A DNA stretch of 14,353 nt from Halocafeteria seosinensis. Lineage: Eukaryota; Sar; Bigyra; Bicosoecida. A program made the translations under genes and the position numbers. The stretch covers positions 1-14,353 of the forward strand of contig LVLI01001174.1 of NCBI GenBank assembly GCA_001687465.1. The letters are read 5' to 3'. The notes beneath the pieces are model-generated. The model was not told the DNA's origin. It saw only the letters and a program-made list of their open reading frames with translations, and did not search any database. Positions within the stretch are counted from its first letter, which is position 1; every line of letters starts with the position of its first letter. Below are positions 8,352 through 14,353 of this stretch, piece after piece.

Positions 8352-9617
8352 CGACACTGTCGCTCCAATTTGCTGAGTCCAGGAAATGAGAATGTATTGC
8401 TCGTCTGGCCCTTCAGGAAATGACGAGAGCTGGAAGATGTTTCTCCCGTGGTGCTGAATATCTTTGATAAGAAGCTTCCATTCGGTACTATCGTAGCCTC
8501 CCTTTGACTAAGTACATTTGTCACGCACGTAAGCGTCGGTGTCATCTCTTCCCTAATGCTTGTTCCGAACCGTGGCAAAGTTCGATCAGTGAGACCAAGT
8601 TCGAGCGGTGCCGTGTTTGCGAAGTACCCAACTTTGTCCTCCAGTACCTCAATGAGTATCACAGGAACGAATCCAAGTAACCTCAGCAGCCCTTCGGGGC
8701 AACTCGCAATGGCCCTGTAGATCATTGACATTGCCCCAGATGCGGTCATATTCCTCTCTTATTAGGATGTCGGTATTTCTCCATTGCCGGTCACCGTCAA
8801 TTCCCAATCAAGGAGCCCCGCACCTAATTATTAAGCCACCGAACACGATATTTTGCACTTTTGGCAGTGAGAGATTCTCTTCCCCGAGTATAGCTGTTTC
8901 TGTTTCTGCTTCTTTGGGTGGCTCCTTCCCTCGCTGGTCCAATTTGTGCCGCTTACGAAGTTCTCCCACTACTCTAATCCTCTCACGTATACCACTCTCG
9001 CCACTCTCAGACAGAATGCCGATTTCTTCTTTTCGCTGTTCGAACTCTTGATATACTGTAGACGCACATTATCAGAAGGGGAGGTTCGCGGGAATCTATC
9101 AGCTGTAAATTTTTACAATTTACGGCTTTTGGTTTTACACTGTAAAACCAAAATCATTTCTTCCTCTTTCGGCAGCCAAGATTGAGTCATCGACATTGAC
9201 AGGAATGAAAGTCGTAGCGTCAGAATCACCAATAAAAACGTAATAAGTTGGTTCCGGTACATCTGTTGCTTCTTCGTATGGTAAGCGGCCGAGCGAATAG
9301 GTGGTGGTACGTGGTACACTCGCTCGAAAATCCGGGCTAGTCACTCAAGAAAAGCCAATGACATTGAACATGGAACTCAGCATAGATCCGAGTATTCCTG
9401 GGCCAGACGAATTGTCGTTGGCTTGAGACCGCCATTGCTCCCACGTCGTGGGAGCACTCTCCGAAGAGTCTCCAGATCCACCTTGTGAGACAGGAATCGC
9501 TGCCATCGGCTTCTCTTGCGTCCCAAAAGAGGAATGCTTTAAACCACAGGAAACCAACACTATCTTAGTTGGGCGAATAATACATGTATCTACCTCCATA
9601 CCATCGTCGTCAGCGCT
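8352..9617 (-). pseudogene. Long minus-strand gene remnant, 422 codons in one frame
   Basis: A single frame runs from 9617 to 8352 with no frameshift. It is interrupted by isolated stops at 9345 (TGA), 8808 (TGA), 8649 (TGA), 8586 (TGA), 8553 (TAG) and 8508 (TAG), and by a stop-rich patch at 9069-9137. Pieces in order: PTTWEQWRSQANDNSSGPG (near 9450); TYYVFIGDSDATTFIPVNVD (near 9230); a probable coiled coil of 86 open codons at 9068-8811 (VYQEFEQRKEEIGILSESGE, ELRKRHKLDQRGKEPPKEAE); ILIREEYDRIWGNVNDLQGH; and WKLLIKDIQHHGRNIFQLSS (near 8460). The soluble, charged composition with Trp/Tyr-rich motifs is unlike random frames. The stop-rich patch may be a remnant intron. I do not recognise the family. 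Confidence 0.6.
9105..9153. repeat. Two adjacent perfect inverted repeats
   Basis: GTAAATT (9105-9111) and AATTTAC (9117-9123) form a 7-bp stem with a 5-nt loop. TTTTGGTTTTAC (9127-9138) and GTAAAACCAAAA (9142-9153) form a perfect 12-bp stem with a 3-nt loop. Both overlap the stop-rich patch of the minus-strand remnant, and the outer one spans its junction with coding sequence. They could be the footprint of a small inserted element or an intron hairpin; no target-site duplication is obvious. Confidence 0.6.
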
Positions 9618-9744
9618 TCAAGATCGATCCTCTTCAGTACCTACCTGCACAGCTGCTGAGTGTTTTCTGCTGAGACACAGTAAGGTTCCTTGTTGTCGAG
9701 TGTTGTCTGGTTCGAATCACAGGTTTCTTCCCATATTCAAACAT
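9515..9744 (-). other. Possible first exon and intron of the minus-strand gene remnant
   Basis: An ATG at 9744 opens 100 nt (MFEYGKKPVIRTRQHSTTR and on) ending at a good 5' splice site, GCAG/GTAGGT, with the intron's first base at 9644. A candidate 3' site (GGGACGCAAG) ends at 9515. The resulting 130-nt intron would join phase 1 to phase 1 and lead directly into AEKPMAAIPVSQGGSGD of the long frame. Splice sites of this quality arise by chance, so this is a model, not an established exon. Confidence 0.3.
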
Positions 9745-9902
9745 TAACTCTATCTATCGTGTGGAGCTACCACAACTTGTAGGTCACGGAGTGAGACTTC
9801 ATCTCTCTTCCGTTTGAGCCGGAGACTCCAAGTGTCCATCCGGTACCAACACGGGAGAACTAACTGTAGCTACAGAGCAACGCAAAAATCACCCTTTAGT
9901 CT
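9745..9902. promoter_or_regulatory. Spacer between divergent gene families, possible old bidirectional promoter
   Basis: Coding traces to the left are on the minus strand and those to the right on the plus strand, so this 158-bp gap is flanked by two 5' ends. I see no convincing TATA box or repeated element inside it. The assignment rests only on orientation. Confidence 0.25.
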
Positions 9903-9965
9903 ATGACGTGGAATCGATCATTTGAACCTTCCTGGATGGATTCCTGTGGAAAAGGAAGAAGAATC

Positions 9966-9981
9966 GTCCGTCCGTCCGTCC
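9966..9981 (+). repeat. (GTCC)4 microsatellite
   Basis: Four tandem GTCC units lie within the SSVRPS-coding part of the first plus-strand copy. Length change here would shift the frame. Confidence 0.9.
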
Positions 9982-10089
9982 ACAACTTCCACTTCCAGCA
10001 AAAGTCCAGCCAAAAAAGCCTTGATACTATACGAGTTAGAGTCTGCTGCCACCACCTTGTTGTGTTGTACAACGTGTGTGTTGAACAAC

Positions 10090-10110
10090 GTATGTATGTA
10101 TGTATGTATG
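10090..10110 (+). repeat. (GTAT)5 microsatellite at the intron start
   Basis: Five GTAT units plus a G begin exactly at the 5' splice site position, so several registers offer GTATGT donors. Confidence 0.9.
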
Positions 10111-10663
10111 GACTGTGCGTACATAGTATCAATGTCTATAGTACGGGTATTCTATCGAATGAGGGTCGTTTATGGGGTATGTATGCTTATTTTATTATTT
10201 GGTACTGTATGGGCTGACCAGACCAGCCGTGGACGATGAAGATGACCCACTACAAGTACACAGTACAATATATACACCAAGCTTAGCTTTCTTATACACG
10301 ACAGACCAGGCAGTGTCCCTTGTGTCGTGTGGGAAACACCAGTCCCCGGGGTGCCCGGGGGAAAGCGTGGGGAAGCATAGCTTGTCAGCTTGCGGTATTA
10401 TACCAACACCAAGCTTTCCTCCTTTGTCATGAGGAAACAGAGAAGTTACTTAAGAGCTTCATCTCATACAAAGAAAGGCAAGATGATGGATGTGCCCGAG
10501 AACTCGAGGTAAAGGTCATCCGTCCTCGGACTTTCCCCGGATTCGCCCGAATTTTCACGGAAGAAGTGGCATAGGAAACAGACTAGGAAGTTCGGAAGCA
10601 GATCTTTCACATCGACGTCAAACCAGCGCATGCTGAAACAGATCTTGTCGTCTGTTACGCGAC

Positions 10664-11161
10664 TTGCACGCTATGAAGGATGAGCGAGCTGTGGATTTCA
10701 AGTCTCCAACGGAACTTCCGTTACGGAAGGCAGCAACAAAAACTTCACCAGCCATACAGTACTGTACTACTCTTCTTCTTCGTCATCATCACCCTGCGCT
10801 ACTTGCGCCCCATGACGATAAGCCAGTGGATTCAAAGAAAGGCAAGAACGCTCAGATCCTACTGTGCTGCAGTGCGTCTACGCACAAAGGACAGATGAGT
10901 TCTAACCCAAAGTACTTGTGGAGTGATTTGATTTGGGAAAATGGAGTGGCACCTCAGACTGCTCGTCGCTAGTTGATTCGACAAGGGGAATGCGGCTCTA
11001 TCTACCGGGCCAAGTTGCGAAGGATGGATGGGGACATCTCAATTCAAAAGAGGTTGTGTTTTTCTCCAACGGGTTTCAACGCATCTAAATGTTGTGCCCT
11101 TGTATGTGGTGGTGAGCGAGCCCAATTCAGTCGGACTGGTGAGAGAGTAACTCGGAAATGA
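10664..11161 (+). pseudogene. First plus-strand family copy, middle part
   Basis: One frame runs from 10664 to 11158 with a single TAG at 10970 and ends at TGA 11159-11161. It contains VDFKSPTELPLRKAATKTSP, STHKGQMSSNPKYLWSDLIW, and after the stop GECGSIYRAKLRRMDGD. The second copy has matching phrases in one frame at 12990-13537 (VDCKSLTKGSSKTS, STHQGHMSSIPKCLLSD, GSVYRKKLQGVGG). Ser and Arg codons differ synonymously between the copies (TCT/TCA, AGG/CGA), which supports the frame. No domain is recognised. Confidence 0.5.
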
Positions 11162-11192
11162 GCTCCCACGAGCTGCTGCTCACAATCACTGA

Positions 11193-11789
11193 GATTTCGG
11201 AGACGACTCGCGCTTTAGTGCAACCAAGTTTGAAAACGATGAGCATTGGGAAAACCTTGCAACTCTCTTAAAGCTACGCGCGTTAACTAACGTCGTTTGC
11301 ATATGTATTTGGCAGACCTGATTTACTCAACATACTTAACTTGCTACGGTGATATCAGCCTTTGCTACTTTTTTCTGGGTCAGCGATTTCAGGTTGGCTC
11401 GTACGACGCACACCGTGAGGACATCACCTTGTCTCGAAGCAGGAGAAGGCTCATCGTATGGAATATGGGGTGTTTATGGCTCGTGAAACTGTTGTCATTG
11501 GTGAAGGCCGTCAACAATCCGATCTTTTGTCTCTCACAATCATTATATTTATCATGCTAAGAATCTTTCGAGGGTGTCTTTAAGACTGTGCAGCTGAAGC
11601 TGGAGGGTGTAAGTCCAGATTGGATTTATTTCTGGATGGTATCATGGAGCCGTTAGAACGGAGTTGGTCGACCAGGCCGGAAGATCGTCGAACTACTTTC
11701 CGTTTATAGTGTGTGGCATCGGTGAGTGAGAGTAGCTATTTGCATGAACGAAAATGCTTGGAATATCAGATGCATTGTTCCAGCAAATA
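11193..11789 (+). pseudogene. First plus-strand family copy, 3' part with a hydrophobic segment
   Basis: The frame 11193-11318 encodes 42 codons including FSATKFENDEHWENLATLLK. After a frame change, 11416-11786 reads in one frame with TAA at 11581 and TAG at 11707. It contains SKQEKAHRMEYGVFMARETV, a hydrophobic stretch (LLSLTIIIFIML), SRLDLFLDGIMEPLERSW and SESSYLHERKCLEYQ. The last phrase aligns with SESTDLHKRKYLDYH in the second copy near 13720-13760. A single membrane-spanning segment is possible. The pieces are separated by stops, so this copy is not expected to be functional. Confidence 0.45.
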
Positions 11790-12269
11790 ACGTCCTATCA
11801 TGCTAGTGCTCGAAACTCGATTGCAGGCCTGTATGAGCTCGCCGCTGCACCGGAGAACTCGGATACGAAGTACGTCGCGTCGGTCAATTACACCGTTGTG
11901 GAGAGAAGGGAAATTGGGCCCCTCCAGAAAACCTATGGAGAAAGCGTTGAATTTGGAAGCACAGGATCCGGATACACTATTGTATATAACATGGAGGATT
12001 TTGCAAAGAGCAAACAAGATACAATGACGCCATCCGACGCTTTCGGAAAGCTGGTGCAGCAGCTAGTACTTAGGCGCTGCCTCGCGTACCACAAGGCGAG
12101 TGTTATATCAAACAGAGAGACTTTCGATTGGCTCTTGCGTCCCTGGAAAGCAGTTTCACCGCAAGGACAATGGAGGAATCAAAAAGCAGGTGAACCCCTT
12201 GACACAGCAACTACTCTAGATTCCACCAAACGAGTGAATTATCGCCTTAAAGGAACATGTTGCGAATGA
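11754..12269 (+). pseudogene. 171-codon open frame continuing the first plus-strand copy
   Basis: This frame contains DALFQQITSYHASARNSIAG, ENSDTKYVASVNYTVVERR and EFGSTGSGYTIVYNMEDF. It continues from 11789 after a one-base frame change. The phrase YHASARNSI recurs in the second copy as YYASARNSI (13794-13820); of four changed codons three are synonymous (CGA/CGG, TCG/TCC, ATT/ATA), so this frame was coding. Beyond about residue 110 a different frame (QRDFRLALASLESSFTARTM, 12110-12170) looks more protein-like, implying a second frameshift. The ATG at 11754 is not trusted as a true start. The helical character suggests a coiled or bundle domain, but no family is assigned. Confidence 0.45.
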
Positions 12270-12277
12270 CTTGGTAG

Positions 12278-12822
12278 GCTCAGCGACGGATTTTTACGAC
12301 ATTTAACAAGACCCTAGAGATAGATAGCGATGACGCTGACTCAGAGTTCCAAAGGACGACTTCTGACTGGACTCGGGCGATTAGAAAAAACCGCACGCTG
12401 TTTTGAGACAGCAATAAAGCAGAAGCATTGCCTCTTGCAGAACAGTTCACAGTTGCAATCGCAAGTATTAATACAGCAATTTCACTATCTGGCCGCCAAG
12501 GGCACCCGTCAGTTTCGCATACAGGGATAGTAAGTGTTCCCTCCCAGGCAGGGGAGGTGTTTTATGTACGTACGTGCTCCCCACGTTGTCCACACTTCAT
12601 TATTATTTTTAGACTGTACATATTAACTCTACAGTACAGGTATTCTATCGAATGTGGTATGCAGAAGAGGACTTATTGTGGGGCAGACCAGATGTGGACA
12701 ATGATGAAGATGACGAATGCTCCACTAGCAGGGCCAGGTCAACCAGCTTTTATACACGACGTGCAGACCAGTTATCTCGACGCAGCGTCCCTTGTGTGGG
12801 AAACCCAGTATCGGGGGAAGTA
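12278..12822 (+). pseudogene. Second plus-strand family copy, two-exon 5' part
   Basis: Exon-like frame 12278-12529 encodes KTLEIDSDDADSEFQRTTSD, WTRAIRKNR, one TGA (12404-12406), then LAEQFTVAIASINTAISLSG and PSVSHTGI. It ends in phase 0 at GTAAGT (12530). A 110-nt intron with a TTAAC branch-like site ends in TACAG at 12639. Splicing joins in frame to 61 open codons, VFYRMWYAEEDLLWGRPDVD, NDEDDEC, then a Ser/Arg-rich run, ending at TAG 12823-12825. The good splice sites, phase agreement and acidic, aromatic composition make this the best gene structure in the right half. The family is unknown. Confidence 0.5.
12530..12639 (+). other. Probable 110-nt GT-AG intron
   Basis: It begins GTAAGT and ends CTCTACAGTACAG after a TATTAAC branch-like sequence and a T-rich ATTATTATTTTTAG. 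Both sides are in phase 0. The first copy has the corresponding interval at 10090-10146, 57 nt long, beginning GTATGT. An alternative acceptor at CTACAG (12634) would break the frame. Confidence 0.5.
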
Positions 12823-13537
12823 TAGGTTGAGCTGCCTGCGGCCGTCAGCTTGTGTGCCAGTATCATGAGGAAACAGAGGACTTAGAGCTCCATATCATAT
12901 GAAGGGCGACAAGATGGCTGCGGCCGCCAACTGGAGGTGGAAACGCGATGGGAAATGATCGTCTTCGGACTCGGATTGTCCCGAAGTGGCATGGGAAACA
13001 ACAACGCAGACCTTGGAAGCTCGGAATGAGATCATCCAGATCTTTGCCATCATCCATGTCACATCGACTCGGCCCAGGTCATGTTGCAGCAGATTCGCTG
13101 TTCCCCATGAGGAACCAGTGGATTGCAAGTCTTTAACGAAAGGCAGCAGCAAAACTTCAGCCAATACAGGAAGAGGCAGGGGATCCTTCAAGGGTCTCCC
13201 CTCTACTTGATCGTCATTTTCATCACGCTCAGATCCCACTCCGTCTACGCACCAAGGACACATGAGTTCTATCCCAAAGTGTTTGTTGAGTGATTCGATT
13301 TGGGAAGATGGAGTGGGACCGACCGCCCACAAATCTGGTAGCTGTTTGAGCGCTGTAGGTGGACCTGGCTCAGTCTACCGGAAGAAGTTGCAAGGCGTGG
13401 GGGGAGTTACACTCAGGAAGCGACCAAGAGCCGAGATTTGCATCGATTCAGGAAGTTCAGACTTCAATCAATGCTGTAGACGACTACTGTTTCGATTGAT
13501 CCAAAGCGGAGGCCCTAATCTTTTAAAGTACCAGTAG
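12823..13537 (+). pseudogene. Second plus-strand family copy, middle part
   Basis: The first frame goes on past TAG at 12823 and 12883 to 13026 and includes SYEGRQDGCGRQLEVETRW. A +1 shift then gives a frame that runs to 13537 with one TGA near 13208. It contains SDCPEVAWETTTQTLEARNE, EEPVDCKSLTKGSSKTSANT, RSDPTPSTHQGHMSSIPK and GSVYRKKLQGVGGVTLRKRP. The order of motifs matches 10485-11161 in the first copy, at an offset of about 2.4 kb. An opposite-strand frame (13332-12895) is also long, but the synonymous pattern favours the plus strand. Confidence 0.5.
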
Positions 13538-13689
13538 TGGTAGCAGACAAACTTCGAACAGATGAGAACCTCCAGTTTGATGTGAATATTAAGAACGAAG
13601 ATAGGAAAGCAATCCTCCTTTTGGCGGTTGAGAATTGGCAGTTTGATGTAGCTGATACCATCTGTACAGCAGAAGATCAAGCTTCCTGA
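13522..13689 (+). pseudogene. Second plus-strand family copy, 55-codon frame
   Basis: The open stretch contains FKVPVVVADKLRTDENLQFD, NIKNEDRKAILLLAVENWQF and DVADTICTAEDQ, ending in TGA at 13687. Alternating hydrophobic and charged residues suggest a folded beta-rich segment. No clear counterpart could be aligned in the first copy, where this position holds 11085-11420. Confidence 0.45.
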
Positions 13690-13699
13690 CCGTCTTATC

Positions 13700-13920
13700 T
13701 TGCGTGACGTTGGCAAGTGAGAGTACGGATTTGCATAAGCGGAAATACTTGGATTATCATGATTCATGATGCACTGTCCCAGCAATAAGCCCCTATTATG
13801 CTAGTGCTCGGAACTCCATATCGATTACAGACCCGAATGTGTTCGCCACTGCACTAAGAAAACGCGGGGTACGAAGTAGGTGGGGTCTCTGAATTTCGGC
13901 CTTCCGTCACCGTTGTAAAG
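13700..13920 (+). pseudogene. Second plus-strand family copy, counterpart of 11710-11900
   Basis: The sequence aligns with the first copy over the SES-LH-RK-LEY and YASARNSI motifs (GTGAGAGTA, TGCTAGTGCTCG shared). An extra CATGATT-like insertion near 13765 and several stops break the frame. Confidence 0.5.
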
Positions 13921-14090
13921 GACTTGTGGATATGCTTTTCTGCCGATTGTTCAAAGTTAATACCCTGTGAGCAGGGATTGAGCGGCATGGGGAATCGGCT
14001 TGGATCCCAAGGAGCAAATATTTCGCTGTTTGTTAAACTGGAAGTACGGGGTAATTATACCCTGTAGAATGTTCCATTTAGAGTGCGTGA
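13921..14090. other. Stretch without a supported gene
   Basis: No frame is convincing on either strand and no repeat to other parts of the window was found. Confidence 0.3.
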
Positions 14091-14351
14091 GGGCGAGGAG
14101 GTAGCGAAAGTCCAGGCTCTGAGAAAGGCACGACAACCAGGACTGGTGCTGACCAGAGCGCCTTTCGCGAGGTATCAACGACGACGGCTACCCCGACGCT
14201 TGCTCCAAGCGATGTATCGAGCAACCCCTACCACTGATACCAGCAATCTGAGCAGCAAAATGTGCAAAGTGAAATTGCAGAGCATAGTGTACGGCGAGGT
14301 CAAGGTATCATCGGAGTATGGGCAAACTGGATCAAGTTGAGGAACTCGTAA
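14091..14351 (+). pseudogene. Plus-strand coding trace at the window end
   Basis: The frame 14091-14348 has one internal TGA (14235-14237). It contains EKGTTTRTGADQSAFREVST, PTLAPSDVSSNPYH, and after the stop QQSEQQNVQSEIAEHSVRRG followed by GIIGVWANWIKLRNS, then TAA. It lies downstream of the second plus-strand copy in the same orientation. A Thr/Pro/Ser-rich linker followed by a Gln/Glu-rich helix is apparent. The alternative frame beginning at 14083 (85 codons) is Arg-rich and less protein-like. No similarity to 12000-12300 of the first copy was visible. Confidence 0.4.
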
Positions 14352-14353
14352 AC

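Larger units (their letters stand above)
9907..10574 (+). pseudogene. First plus-strand family copy, 5' part
   Basis: The frame 9907-10089 encodes HLNLPGWIPVEKEEESSVRP, a Ser/Thr-rich run, then KKALILYELESAATT. It ends in phase 0 at a GTATGT 5' splice site (10090) inside a tetranucleotide repeat. The expected acceptor before GTATTCTATCGAATG (10147) reads TACGG here, where the second copy has TACAG, so the intron appears unspliceable. After the shared VFYRM the sequence is rearranged. The frame ending at 10574 contains CHEETEKLLKSFISYKERQ, DDGCARELEV and FPGFARIFTEEVA. Against copy two at 12913-12939, five of seven changed codons in DGCxRxLEV are synonymous, supporting plus-strand coding. The TAG at 10572 faces TGG (12992-12994) in copy two. 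Function unknown. Confidence 0.5.

Noticed and set aside
8352-9617. Reassigned stop codons explaining the interrupted frame
   Set aside because: TGA, TAG and TAA all interrupt remnant frames in this window, and the intact gene ends in TAA. Paralogues also carry frameshifts, so decay is simpler.
9705-9725. tRNA-like T-loop (GGTTCGAATCA)
   Set aside because: The flanking bases do not form a T stem, and no acceptor stem, A box or anticodon arm is present nearby on either strand.
9448-9747. 99-codon plus-strand open frame
   Set aside because: It lies opposite the better supported minus-strand frame, and its Cys/Ser/Pro-rich text shows no motif and no paralogue support.
12895-13332. 145-codon minus-strand frame opposite the second plus-strand copy
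   Set aside because: Comparison with the first copy shows amino-acid-changing differences in this frame, while the plus-strand frame shows more silent ones.
2470-14353. Retrotransposon or DNA transposon identity of the arrays
   Set aside because: No reverse transcriptase, integrase, RNase H or transposase motif was read in any frame. No long terminal repeats or terminal inverted repeats bound the copies.

Overview
This looks like nuclear DNA of a eukaryote. It carries one long uninterrupted gene for a probable secreted repeat protein, short GT-AG introns of roughly 50-130 nt in gene remnants, simple tetranucleotide repeats and many decayed gene copies. There are no Shine-Dalgarno sites and no operons. 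Balanced base composition and a GLUG-type repeat protein with a Ser/Thr-rich stalk would fit a stramenopile microalga such as a diatom, but that is a low-confidence inference.

Bases 3-2114 (+) hold the only clearly intact gene: a 703-residue protein with a hydrophobic signal-like segment, eight GLUG-like repeats and a Ser/Thr/Pro-rich tail. Bases 2115-2466 are an unremarkable intergenic stretch.

From about 2470 to 9744 nearly every readable coding trace lies on the minus strand and is broken. A tandem pair (copy A 2589-4670, copy B 4668-5638) is about 92% identical in the block I counted, but B lacks two internal segments of about 550-565 bp. Older, strongly diverged copies (6549-7905, and parts of 8090-8320) are collinear with A. 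Remnants read in long frames interrupted mainly by stop codons; the best runs from 9617 to 8352 without a frameshift. I do not recognise the protein.

From about 9907 to the end the coding traces switch to the plus strand. A second unrecognised gene family is present as two tandem diverged copies (from about 9907 and from about 12278). They share an intron position, in-phase protein motifs and a synonymous-substitution signature, but have frameshifts and stops. The two families face away from each other across about 9618-9900, which could be an old bidirectional promoter region.

Overall the window is one healthy surface-protein gene beside about 12 kb of decaying multicopy genes. I found no reverse transcriptase, integrase or transposase signature, no RNA gene and no CRISPR array. 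Functions of the decayed families are not assigned.
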